From Lachancea thermotolerans CBS 6340 (taxonomy: Eukaryota; Ascomycota; Saccharomycetes; Saccharomycetales; Saccharomycetaceae), in the NCBI RefSeq assembly GCF_000142805.1, contig NC_013083.1, positions 1,116,001 to 1,180,000 on the forward strand: a stretch of DNA of 64,000 bases, in the 5' to 3' direction. The notes below the pieces were generated by a model. It did no database searches. It saw only the letters and a program-made list of their open reading frames with translations, and was not told the origin of the DNA. A program made the translations under genes and the position numbers. Shown piece after piece: positions 26,001 through 34,006 of the stretch. Position 1 is the stretch's first letter, and each line of letters begins with the position of its first letter.

Positions 26001-26228
26001 GGGCTGTGAGTGTGCCGCTCCCTGTGCAGCGGAGGTATGTGTGGAAATAGTTGTCGCCACGTCTACCGCGGGCATGAGCCCGCCATTCACGCTGCTAGAC
26101 TCGCTGCTGTTGCTCTGTTTCCCCATCATCCGCGGGGTCGCAGGCGCTATTGCGGCAGGATTGCTACTAGCGGCGCCTATACGGAACTCCCGGTTAACGT
26201 GGTAGTCGTTTGTAGAAGGAGAAGGCAT
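23058..26228 (-). CDS. KIN1/KIN2: KIN1/KIN2 Ser/Thr kinase (MARK/PAR-1 family)
   Basis: Kin1 and Kin2 are plasma-membrane kinases that promote exocytosis and polarity and assist the unfolded protein response through HAC1 mRNA. I start at 26228, where MPSPSTNDYHVNREFR matches the conserved Kin2 N-terminus, giving 1056 residues; the same frame runs open another 86 codons upstream. The kinase domain (about 95-370) shows GAGSMGKVKLAKH, the VAIK-equivalent lysine in CAIKIVNRA, HRDLKIENIM, DFGLSN and CGSLYFAAPELL. A long Pro/Ser/Gln-rich linker follows, including AKSVGHARRESLKF. The C-terminal KA1 domain ends in KKVSGNTWMYKELA and the usual ILKELNL. It is the single pre-duplication counterpart of YDR122W and YLR096W. 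Confidence 0.97.
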   Translation of the reverse strand: MPSPSTNDYHVNREFRIGAASSNPAAIAPATPRMMGKQSNSSESSSVNGGLMPAVDVATTISTHTSAAQGAAHSQPVPHPTPAATPAKQFHRKSLGDWDFLETVGAGSMGKVKLAKHRLTHEVCAIKIVNRATKALIHKESQQPPPRTQEEVLERERKLEKEISRDKRTIRESSLGQILYHPHICRLFEMCTMSNHFYMLFEYVSGGQLLDYIIQHGSLRERSARKFARGIASALQYLHLNNIVHRDLKIENIMISTSGEIKIIDFGLSNMFNPKKQLHTFCGSLYFAAPELLKACPYTGPEVDVWSFGVVLYVLVCGKVPFDDENSSVLHEKIKQGKVEYPQHLSIEVISLLSKMLVVDPSKRATLKQVVNHQWMQRGYDFPAPSYIPHRVPLTADALDPTVIQEMYRLEFVDNTSEAAAWLTKIVTSTDYQLLAKQFWANVSKGGAYEDPTRAFHPLISIYYLVEETLKRKLAKQQKRAAILAANQTPQALDVPLPASQPPAAMAGVLATPVIPGAPAAVNSPMKKNIINERPPTMSPSAALSPVKPKPTILIPPKLAIPEQAHTSPTTRKSNELALPPTADLDVVLSPTPQSRDYDQATAALQGRSGSPGAPSAPSTSEKSKFGTIFRRFSQKRHNQQSQQIPPPDANTGVKKTHARTVSEYVPPSRMTSYGSAPMPKVIPPAKQQSDLPALPADAADMVKNQQQQVQQNVERLTIADEDKPLPTLAVPKGRKMHPSARAKSVGHARRESLKFMRPPATGNMDQQVLNGNDDGFLENSDDGKSDDVANTDTIITTDDRELSDQEIINLASKAPVGSMPSIDYPRSLFLKGFFSVQTTSSKPLPIVRYKIISVLKKMNIEFKEVKGGFVCYHKQSYIPPTTQQPQQPVIVLSDASSMGSGNSGASAHKRNQTIPLQQGMHSRHNSIRRNPSMGKQQCQQPGITATPLAANTHERNLSVTSPNPRNSSIPEISSASLESWDQDDILTTSKAHNLNNADNAFDNSSEAKERPPLKFEIHIVKVRIVGLAGIHFKKVSGNTWMYKELASHILKELNL

Positions 26229-27023
26229 TTGGAAACCCGGATAAGCGCTCCCGTAGCTAGCTAAGTGCGGGAGTGGTTCGATCGTTCGCTTCTGGTGTTC
26301 ACCCCTTTGGAGTCGTCGAATAGCCCCTTTGCCAAAATTTTTGCCACTTTTACATGATGGCACAGTATACGAACCGAAGGCAGAGGTAGTAAATCCGGTG
26401 AGAAGCAGAAGCAAAGTCCACTTGCACGCGGGCTGGCAGTGTGCAAGTAAAGGGCTGGCGAGAAGAAGTGAAAAATCCGGTGCCATGGCTCCCGCTAAAC
26501 ATACGTGGAGCCTTACCCACCCTGTTTACATATCACGTGGTTGACATTAATTATTTCGTGTATATGCACGTGATCGGAGTATTGGTTCGCGTTTCGTAGA
26601 AGAGAACATAGTCTGAGATCACGTGCTTCAGACGTTCTTGAACTTTGGAAAAGCGCATTCACATCTGACGCGCACGCACTAGGGCGTGTTGCCCTTTCAT
26701 GCTCTAAATGCTTCTGATTTTATTGAACTTCATCTTCGCGAACTCTGTGGTGGTTGGACGTGTTCTTTTAGCCTTTGGGGCCGCCGCGCTTTGGGTGCCA
26801 CAAAGCGCCCCCAAATTTGCTCCATGGTAAAGCAAAGACCGCGGAGACCAGTTTGGGGCCTTGCCAAACTCGGAGTTCTTGCTTGAAGCTAACCTGCGGG
26901 TTTTGGTACAATAGTTCCCTTGTTTGTTTGCATCTTGTCTTGCCGTGCAATTTGTCGTAATACCAACAAAATCGCATCGGTTACTCCCGCTAATAACCAT
27001 AATAAAGAATACTTCAGAGCAAC
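26229..27023. other. Divergent promoter between KIN and IOC2
   Basis: A 795-bp intergenic region with three CACGTG hexamers at 26534, 26567 and 26620. The first 258 bp next to KIN are an open extension of the KIN frame without support from homologues. Confidence 0.7.
26534..26625. promoter_or_regulatory. Three CACGTG motifs (Cbf1/Pho4 type)
   Basis: Hexamers at 26534-26539, 26567-26572 and 26620-26625, two in the ATCACGTG context preferred by Cbf1. They lie between the divergent KIN and IOC2 genes. The binding factor is inferred from the motif only. Confidence 0.6.
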
Positions 27024-29018
27024 ATGAAGAGGACGCGTGAGGCCGAACCCTTGCAGTGGGAAGACTATGTTGACGAGAATGACACTCAGCAGCTTCAGAA
27101 GCTCGCGCCAGGCCCCAACCCCGCACCAGAACTGCTTCGTGATTGGCACTATCAGTATGTTGTTTCGTGGCTATACAACGTGTGCTCTTCCCCATATACA
27201 GAGAACGAGGGGAAGCCAATGTTTTCGCAAATCACATTCGATGAGAAGCTGCTGTGCGAAGACTTGCCCTCGAACGCCGATGATAGCCTTTTCTTGCAAG
27301 TTCAGCAGCATATTTTACAGTGTGTCACACACAACAAAAAAGCGCAGTTGAGCGAATGGGACGTCGCGGTCAAGTACAACCTTGCCGAGCGGAACGCAGT
27401 TGCTTGGTACACAGATGGTGCGGCGCGCTTCGCTGACCTTTCTGCGCTACAGCAATTCGAGGTCCTACACGCGTGCATCAAGTATATCGAGCGCAAGCAT
27501 GCGGGGTTCCGCATGTACCTAGGCGCGCATCTGGCTCTGTTCCAGTATCCCGAATGCGTTCTGGGTAATCGCGTATCTCTGGTGGTGCTACCCGGCGGCA
27601 AAATCGTGGAGAAGACTTGGACCGCAACACCAGACGCGCAACTACGAGTGCCCATCAAATTCCGCAACTGCTCGGTGCGCTACGAAGACGACGGCAAGAT
27701 CGAGGTTTTCCACCTGGACTTTGCGCCCGACATCAATGACTACTTGTCGCGAGTCTCAGTGCAGTTTCGCGTCCTAGCCGCGTCCTGGACTGAATACCTT
27801 GAGTACATGCGTGATGTGGCAAGCAGCGACAAGGGCCTGAGCGAGTTCTTAGCCGCACAGCTTGCTATCACTGCAGCCAATGAGGTTAATGGGCGCCGTT
27901 TACTGCACAACCGTGAGCGCGAGAGATCCATGGCTGAGCTTTTGGTGCGGCGGAAGCGCTCGTCACGACTGGTAGCACGCGAAGAGGAGACCCAGAGGCG
28001 CGATCTCGAGGCGCAATGGCTTGAAAAACTTGACGAGCGCGACCACTTTCTCCGCGTGCGCCAACGCCAGGTGGCCAAACACACACGCGCGCTGAAAGAT
28101 CTGCTATGGTCCGTGCTATGGGAGCGGTTCGAACTCGATGTCAAAGTCGAAAAGCTGCGCCGTCGGACTCTCGACGGCGGCACTGCCACACCCATCTCCG
28201 GTACCGCGTCACCCGGGTTGGATTCTCCAGCCCTTGACACGCCAGGCGCCGCCAGCGCCGAGGAAGACGGCGTGCTGACCGTGGTCGACCGTGCAGTGCT
28301 TGCAGACGGCGCGAAGTTCCATGGTGCGCTTGTGGGAGTGCCGCCGGCACTTCCTGAGCCTCTAGATGTCGGCGCGCTTGAGCTGCCGGACGAACTGCTC
28401 ATCACGCGCGAGGATTTGTCGAACCTGGCCAACCACGGCGTACCGATCGCGGACTTCCAGCCAGACGCCACTTCGTGGTACTTCCAGTGCCCCTGTAACG
28501 TCGAGGCGGGCGCAGACCTCGGCCATCTGGACCTAGTACGTTCCCAGGCCCTGGTGTGCTGCGACGCGTGTCTGCGCTGGCAGCACCTGGACTGCCAGCG
28601 CCCGGAGTGGCTTGCTCTGCTTTCGCAGTCACGCCAGAAGCCCCTGCAAAACCGCGATTTCGCGACAGCGGTACTGGGCAGCGTCGCGCCAGCACGCCAG
28701 CGCCGCAGCACGCGGCGCCAGGCCACCGACGAACCCGCAGAAAACTGCGATGCGGACAAGGCCGCGACCGAGCGTCCTACCTCCAAGAAAACTTCCGCGA
28801 CGACACATCCCGAGTCCTTCATCTGCGCGTGGTGCATCCAGGCGCTGGAGCAAGAGTTGCGCACGGCATTCCCTGCCGAACTTACCCAGGTGCGTGCCAA
28901 GCAGCGCAAGGACCATCTAGACCGCGAGCGGCGCAAGAAGCAGAAGGAGGGTCGCGCTGCCAAGCCTTCGGCGCCAGCGCTCCTACTACATCCTCCAACA
29001 CTGCCCTCGCAGCTGTAG
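27024..29018 (+). CDS. IOC2: Isw1b chromatin-remodeller subunit Ioc2
   Basis: Ioc2 is the PHD-containing subunit of the Isw1b remodeller (Isw1, Ioc2, Ioc4), which keeps nucleosomes ordered over gene bodies. The 664 residues are shorter than the 812 of S. cerevisiae. The N-terminal DDT/WHIM-like part includes WHYQYVVSWLYNVC, AVKYNLAERNAVAWYTDGA and a charged helical stretch, LLVRRKRSSRLVAREEETQRR. The C-terminal zinc finger has FQCPCN, CCDACLRWQHLDCQ and CAWC (about 485-610), the cysteines of a PHD-type finger with a long acidic/basic insertion before the last pair. The gene is strongly G+C-rich. Orientation and place match YLR095C next to KIN2. Confidence 0.9.
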   Translation: MKRTREAEPLQWEDYVDENDTQQLQKLAPGPNPAPELLRDWHYQYVVSWLYNVCSSPYTENEGKPMFSQITFDEKLLCEDLPSNADDSLFLQVQQHILQCVTHNKKAQLSEWDVAVKYNLAERNAVAWYTDGAARFADLSALQQFEVLHACIKYIERKHAGFRMYLGAHLALFQYPECVLGNRVSLVVLPGGKIVEKTWTATPDAQLRVPIKFRNCSVRYEDDGKIEVFHLDFAPDINDYLSRVSVQFRVLAASWTEYLEYMRDVASSDKGLSEFLAAQLAITAANEVNGRRLLHNRERERSMAELLVRRKRSSRLVAREEETQRRDLEAQWLEKLDERDHFLRVRQRQVAKHTRALKDLLWSVLWERFELDVKVEKLRRRTLDGGTATPISGTASPGLDSPALDTPGAASAEEDGVLTVVDRAVLADGAKFHGALVGVPPALPEPLDVGALELPDELLITREDLSNLANHGVPIADFQPDATSWYFQCPCNVEAGADLGHLDLVRSQALVCCDACLRWQHLDCQRPEWLALLSQSRQKPLQNRDFATAVLGSVAPARQRRSTRRQATDEPAENCDADKAATERPTSKKTSATTHPESFICAWCIQALEQELRTAFPAELTQVRAKQRKDHLDRERRKKQKEGRAAKPSAPALLLHPPTLPSQL

Positions 29019-29731
29019 TGCATCGGCACGAATGGCCCTGGCGACGGTGATGGCGGCGCCCGCTACTGCAGAGCACGAGACCAACCCCACGTGATTCATA
29101 TCACGTGCTTAATCACACGCTTCTCACGTGCTATTCACGTGCGCCTTATCTCACGCACGTCACATGCAAGAGAAAAATTTTTAGTGCCTTTCCCTCTGCG
29201 GCGAACGGCGCCCGCAGCTCTTCACGGCTATGCCGATCGCGGCATGACTCGCAAATAGAGCCAGGGCGCGACCCGAAGCGACTACGCTCAAACTCTAGGA
29301 ACCACGACGGTCCTGCAGTTATCCGTAGTCACAAGCCACGCGAGGCGAAGGCCATTGTCGGAAAATCTGTGCTAGAATTAGCGTGGAGCTCGTTCGGGTT
29401 TCTGCCGGGTTCTTCTGGGAAGCACGGCATCACGAGCGAATATAGAAGGTTAAAGGCTCATTCTTGGCTGGGGAAGTAAAGACAGGTGCTGCAGCAGAAG
29501 AACGAGCAGGACGGATAGTTTATAAGCCAGAAGCCCAGCAGGCGGGAAGCTAGAGCGAAGCGTGGGTACAGCGAGGGTAGAGCTATAGCGAAGGTTAGGC
29601 TCGACAGAAATTAGAGACTCGCAATTAGCAGTAGCTCACATCAGCTCAGAGCAGTGAGGACAGGTACACGCACACACGCAGGTTCACACTCACACACGCG
29701 TACACGTACACACACTTACACGAAGATACAG
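29019..29731. other. IOC2-GIS3 intergenic with CACGTG cluster and CA-rich leader
   Basis: A 713-bp stretch with two notable parts: four CACGTG motifs at 29088-29141, and an AC-rich tract at about 29659-29728 directly before the GIS3 ATG. An open frame at 29105-29479 begins only at a GTG and resembles nothing I know. Confidence 0.7.
29088..29141. promoter_or_regulatory. Cluster of four CACGTG motifs
   Basis: CACGTG at 29088, 29102, 29125 and 29136, so four palindromic E-boxes in 54 bp, three of them TCACGTGC. The array lies 70 bp past the IOC2 stop and about 590 bp before the GIS3 ATG. Cbf1 or Pho4 binding is inferred from the motif. Confidence 0.75.
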
Positions 29732-31204
29732 ATGGCAGAGATGCTACGGATACATACAAACACGGACGACTACAATGCGTTCCGCATGGAGCGGTTTCTC
29801 AGCGAGGGGATAGACGGGCTACGGACGCCGGAAGGTCCGGGCGCGGGCCGGCTGGCGAAGGCGATGCGAATGGCACGCCGGTGGTCCAACAGCAGCGCGG
29901 GCATGCGATCCGGCGCCAGCGCGCCCGCCTCCGCGTCCGCGCCCTACAGCATGACCCCGTCAATGAGCTCGGTGCTGTCACAGGTTCGCTTCAACAGCCG
30001 CAGCCGGCGCGCATCGCCTAGGACGCGTTCCGGCGCGGCGATGAGCATGGGCGTAAGCCCGGGCATGGGCTCTAGCGCGTGCGCTAGCGCAAGCTACAGC
30101 AGCAGCGGGAGCGTACGCAGCGCGCACAGCATCTTTAGCGTGGCCAGTTCCGATTACGCGCTGCAGGGCAGCGCGGCGATGATGCGCGACGACTCGCTGG
30201 ATGAGTGGCGCTGCGGCCTATGCGCGTCGGACCAGCACCCGCTGGGTCCTGACAACGGCAACGCCGGCATTTCCGTGGCTGTCGCCGCTGCACACGCGGG
30301 GAGCTGTCCCGGACAGCCCAACGTGCGACTCGTCAACCCGCAGGACCTAGACCTTCAAGACGAGTACCAGCTGCGCGACATTGTCCAGCTGTACCGTCCT
30401 GTGTATCAGCGCGACAAGCGAGGTGCCAGGGACGCGTCCGTGCCGCGTCGCACGTCCGTGGACCTGACCATCGACACAGCCAACAACGTCGGCACCGCCC
30501 AGGTGCTGGGCCCGGACAACGCGCGCCCGGCGCGCAGCAGCGCGCGGCGCTCGTCGCTGATCTACGACACGGACGTGGTTGAGCTGGAGAACTGGCCCCA
30601 CGGCAAAACACGCGACCCCGCGGCCGGAGTTGACGCGCATCGCGGCCTCACCCAGCGTGAGGCCCGCCCCACCAGCGATCTTCCCAACCGCCGCACGCGG
30701 CAGCAGACGCTCAACCCCAACTTCCTCAAGCTCTACGCGCTCGAGACCAACTCCAAGGCCCGCAATCTCATCCCGGACCTCAACGTCGACGAGCAGGTCC
30801 TACGCAAGCTCAGCTTCAGCGACATCTGGGACCTGCAGATCCCGCCTACCTCGGAGACCCGTGGCGTCAGCGCCCACGACATCAAGCTCGCCCTCATTAC
30901 CCGCAAGAAACTGTGGTCCGAGATGATGTGCGAGCCACGCTCCGACCTCCACGGCGACCACGCGCCCTGGAACCTCCAGTTCGTCGCCTCCACGGCCTCG
31001 AGCCCTGGGCCCGACCAGCGCGCGCCCTCACTCGTCCGTGTTAACTCGGACATCAAGCCCTGGACCAGTCATTCGTCCAACTACATGCTTCGGCCCTCCG
31101 GCAAGCTCCAACTTACGCGCACTGCCGCTGGTGTACATCCCAGGGAACTTCACTACGTTGTCAAAGGCTGGTACGACGCTCGCTTCGCCAGTTCCTTATC
31201 TTGA
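29732..31204 (+). CDS. GIS3: Gis3-like protein
   Basis: A counterpart of S. cerevisiae GIS3 (YLR094C), a gene of poorly known function found with the sucrose non-fermenting kinase network. The frame is open from a GTG at 29654, but the first ATG is 29732, giving 490 residues (S. cerevisiae 502). It has no enzymatic motif I recognise. The N-terminal half is low-complexity, rich in Ser, Ala, Arg and Met. Conserved-looking blocks are RHTNTDDYNAF-like IHTNTDDYNAFRMERFL, and near the end LNPNFLKLYALETNSKARN and ELHYVVKGWYDARF. The gene is among the most G+C-rich in the window (30001-30060 has 44 of 60 G+C). Identification rests on synteny between IOC2 and NYV1 more than on sequence. Confidence 0.82.
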   Translation: MAEMLRIHTNTDDYNAFRMERFLSEGIDGLRTPEGPGAGRLAKAMRMARRWSNSSAGMRSGASAPASASAPYSMTPSMSSVLSQVRFNSRSRRASPRTRSGAAMSMGVSPGMGSSACASASYSSSGSVRSAHSIFSVASSDYALQGSAAMMRDDSLDEWRCGLCASDQHPLGPDNGNAGISVAVAAAHAGSCPGQPNVRLVNPQDLDLQDEYQLRDIVQLYRPVYQRDKRGARDASVPRRTSVDLTIDTANNVGTAQVLGPDNARPARSSARRSSLIYDTDVVELENWPHGKTRDPAAGVDAHRGLTQREARPTSDLPNRRTRQQTLNPNFLKLYALETNSKARNLIPDLNVDEQVLRKLSFSDIWDLQIPPTSETRGVSAHDIKLALITRKKLWSEMMCEPRSDLHGDHAPWNLQFVASTASSPGPDQRAPSLVRVNSDIKPWTSHSSNYMLRPSGKLQLTRTAAGVHPRELHYVVKGWYDARFASSLS

Positions 31205-31581
31205 TCGGTACTTTCTCTGTATATACACACTTTTCGCATACATAGTAGCGCTCCACGCACCAATACAACAACATACAACACCGCAGATTCTGGAGCACAA
31301 TGGCATCAAGGACCGACGAACCGGCCTTAAATATCCGCATGGCGGACTGCGTCGCTCTGCTCGAGCGCTGTCACATGATTATGGGTGTGTATTAGTTATC
31401 CATCGAGCTCGCAGGGTTGCAAGAGCCACAACTCTCTTAATTCCGAAATCCTTTGTCATGCGATAGCCCGTCAAGGCCACAGCTTAAATAGCCAGTGGAA
31501 CGAGCCCTCGGCGGACCTCGAGGTTCCAATCGTTCCTGGAGACGCTTGCGCTTTGGTAAAGCTTACTGCTCAAAAAGACCG
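31205..31581. other. Intergenic before the monooxygenase gene
   Basis: A 377-bp spacer between two plus-strand genes. The monooxygenase frame is open back to a GTG at 31495 with no ATG. I see no other element. Confidence 0.55.
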
Positions 31582-33090
31582 ATGAGCGCGACAAAATTGA
31601 GACTGGCGCTGGATCCCAAGGAGATCCGGTCCATCGCTGTTATCGGGGCTGGCCCTGTAGGCGCGGGGCTGACGAAGGCGTTGATTAACGAGAAACGATT
31701 CAGCAAGATCAAGGTGTTCGAGAAGAGAGGCTCGTTCGGCGGGCTGTGGAACTACACCAAGCCGATGTTCAAGGCTCAGAGAGTGACCTCGTGCCCGCAG
31801 ATCCCGTGCGAGACTCCGCACGCGAGAAACGAGCCGCACCTGCATAGCGAGCACGGGCCTGTGTTCCAGACCGCAGTGTATAAGTACCTGGACACCAACG
31901 TGCCCAAGTACCTTATGGAATACGAGCGGCATCCGTTCGGGCCGTCGACACCGCTGTTCCCGCTACGGGAGCAGGTCCGGGATTACATTGCGGGCTACTC
32001 GAAGTGCATTGAGTCGTACGTGAACTTCAACGCCGAGGTTGTCAACCTGACATACGACGACGCAGTTAAGAAGTACACCCTGTCAGCGAAAAACGTGCTT
32101 GACGGCACATCCAACGCGGAGCAGTTCGACGCGGTTGCCGTGGCCACAGGCTTCTACGACCTACCTTACGTGCCCAACAGGCCGGGCCTGAAGGAGTGGC
32201 ACGAGAAGTTTCCGAACTCCGTGTCGCACGCCAAGGACTTCGACAGTCCTGAGGATTTTCGCGATGTCGAGGGTGAAATCGTCATCATGGGTAACAGCGC
32301 GTCAGGTTCAGACTTGGCTTTTGAGCTGGCGACGTACCTGAAAAAGCCTATTTACAAGTCCAAGCGGAGCGAGACTTCGCTTCCAGCGGGATACGACCCC
32401 AACATCAAGCCCGTGTCCGACATCAAAAGCTTCGACGCCGCCTCCAAGACCCTGCACTTTGTCAATGGCGAAAAGGTCGTCAACGTCGACAAGATAATAT
32501 TCTGTACCGGTTACCTCAAGTCCCTGCCCTTCCTGCCTAAGCCAGCCGCCAACCAATCACGCGGTGACTCCGTGCTCAGCTCTCTGATCACTGACGGCTC
32601 ACGTCTGCACAACCTCTACAACCACATTGTTCCCTACAACCTTCCAACATTCGGCGTTATCGGGCTGCCCAAGTACGTTCTGCCCACACGGCTGAGCGAA
32701 ACGCAGGGTGCGTGGCTGGCCCGCGTGTGGAGCGGACGTATCTCACTGCCCGAGCTCGACGTCATGAAGCGCTACGATGAATGGTTCAAGGAAACCAACG
32801 GTGACGGCCGCAACTACCACGACCTTCAATTCCCTCGCGACGTTCAGTATTCCCAAAGACTGAACCGTGAAATTCGCGAGGCTGGCAACGGTGGCTACTT
32901 CGGTGTCGAGTGGACCGGTGACCAGATCAAACTCCGGAGCTCTATCAAGTCTTTGAAGGAGGGCTATATCGCATATTTAAAAGACACTGGTAAGAGGGCA
33001 ATGGACATCGAAGAACTACAAAGAGAAGGCTACTTCGAGTGGCCTGAGGACGCTGTCACGGCTGTGCAAGTTCCACAGTTCGTCCCATGA
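31582..33090 (+). CDS. Flavin-containing monooxygenase-like protein
   Basis: A flavoprotein monooxygenase (FMO) homologue of 502 residues, starting at the first ATG. The FAD-binding motif VIGAGPVGAGL lies at about 21-31 with an acidic residue at the end of the second strand (VFEKRGSFGGLW). The pyridine-nucleotide motif is IVIMGNSASGSDLAFELA (about 232-249). The FMO fingerprint F-x-G-x3-H-x3-F is present in a variant form, FPNSVSHAKDF. The ATGFYDLPYVP block is also typical of the family. It resembles S. cerevisiae Fmo1 (YHR176W), which makes oxidising equivalents such as GSSG, but this locus is not the Fmo1 locus: nothing lies between GIS3 and NYV1 in S. cerevisiae. The substrate is unknown. 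Confidence 0.87.
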   Translation: MSATKLRLALDPKEIRSIAVIGAGPVGAGLTKALINEKRFSKIKVFEKRGSFGGLWNYTKPMFKAQRVTSCPQIPCETPHARNEPHLHSEHGPVFQTAVYKYLDTNVPKYLMEYERHPFGPSTPLFPLREQVRDYIAGYSKCIESYVNFNAEVVNLTYDDAVKKYTLSAKNVLDGTSNAEQFDAVAVATGFYDLPYVPNRPGLKEWHEKFPNSVSHAKDFDSPEDFRDVEGEIVIMGNSASGSDLAFELATYLKKPIYKSKRSETSLPAGYDPNIKPVSDIKSFDAASKTLHFVNGEKVVNVDKIIFCTGYLKSLPFLPKPAANQSRGDSVLSSLITDGSRLHNLYNHIVPYNLPTFGVIGLPKYVLPTRLSETQGAWLARVWSGRISLPELDVMKRYDEWFKETNGDGRNYHDLQFPRDVQYSQRLNREIREAGNGGYFGVEWTGDQIKLRSSIKSLKEGYIAYLKDTGKRAMDIEELQREGYFEWPEDAVTAVQVPQFVP

Positions 33091-33233
33091 CGCCTGCTGG
33101 CTTATAGTTTAGTTTATAGACATAGACATGAAGGTCATAGACCACGATAGATTACTATAGTTGACCAATATCGAAGGATAACCGTGTTCCAACGCCAAAA
33201 CAGGTCTCAGCACAGGTTTAGCAGGGCACAAAG

Positions 33234-33985
33234 ATGAAGGAATACAACGGTATGGTTACAAGTAGCTTGCGCCACAGGGCGCCTCGTGCGACAAATGCTA
33301 ACTTTTCGACCTAGTAACGTACTTGGAAGTAATACAAAGGGGAGATGTTGTAGCGAAGTACTATAACGACCAGACGTCGGGGTACGGGTCTTTAGGCAGG
33401 GCTGGCAAAAATGCCACGCCCAAGGTGTTCGAGCGCCTCGTGGAGGAATTGGTAATACCGAAGGTCGTGCATGTGGAGGGCAATAAGGTGACAAAAATGT
33501 CGACCCCTTTGCTGGACGGTTTTGACTGCTACTACGGGACAGCGGACGACGCCACGACGTACGTGTGCTTCTCGCAGATCGATGTGCCCAAGATTTTACC
33601 GCTGCGTTTGCTAACCGAGTTAAAGTCCATTTCAAACGGCTCGGACGAGGAGCTCGCGGAGCACGTCCGCACAATCGTGCGGCAATTCCACGAGGAGCTC
33701 CTGACGTACCACGACTCGAGCACCGCCGAGGCGACGGAGCAGGATCTCCAGGATATCATCCAGCTCATGAACGACAATATTGACAAGTTTCTGCAGCGCC
33801 AGGAGCGGGTCTCGTTGCTTGTGGACCGCACCTCGAAGCTTAACCAGTCCAGCCACAACTTCAAGCGCAAGGCGGTGCGCATCAAGCAGAGAATGTGGTG
33901 GCAAAACGTGAAGTTGTGTTCCACGCTGGTCGCGGTGACTGTGCTTGTCTTGTTCGTAGTCGTGGCCGCCGTGCATTACGTATGA
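33234..33985 (+). CDS. NYV1: Vacuolar R-SNARE Nyv1, two exons
   Basis: Nyv1 is the v-SNARE for homotypic vacuole fusion. Coding sequence is join(33234..33249,33315..33985), 228 residues (S. cerevisiae 253). The 16-nt first exon gives MKEYN and the split Val codon leads into TYLEVIQRGD, matching the MKRFNVSYVEV start of Nyv1. A longin domain fills about the first 130 residues (PKVVHVEGNKVTKM, DGFDCYYGT, DVPKILPLRLL). The R-SNARE helix is near 145-200 (IIQLMNDNIDKFLQRQERV, then LVDRTSKLNQSS). A C-terminal membrane anchor follows (LCSTLVAVTVLVLFVVVAAV). The S. cerevisiae gene YLR093C also has an intron near its start, so the structure is conserved. Confidence 0.95.
33250..33314 (+). other. NYV1: Intron of NYV1 (65 nt)
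   Basis: Donor GTATGG, branch point TGCTAAC at 33296-33302, acceptor CTAG at 33314. It falls after the first base of codon 6 and restores similarity to the Nyv1 N-terminus. Confidence 0.93.
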
Positions 33986-34006
33986 TCCGAGGCGTATGTA
34001 TGAAAT

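Noticed and set aside
27740-29029. 429-codon minus-strand ORF antisense to IOC2
   Set aside because: Ser/Arg-rich shadow of a G+C-rich gene, no family resemblance.
29105-29479. 124-codon plus-strand ORF between IOC2 and GIS3
   Set aside because: Begins at a GTG in the E-box cluster, composition looks random, no ATG near the start.
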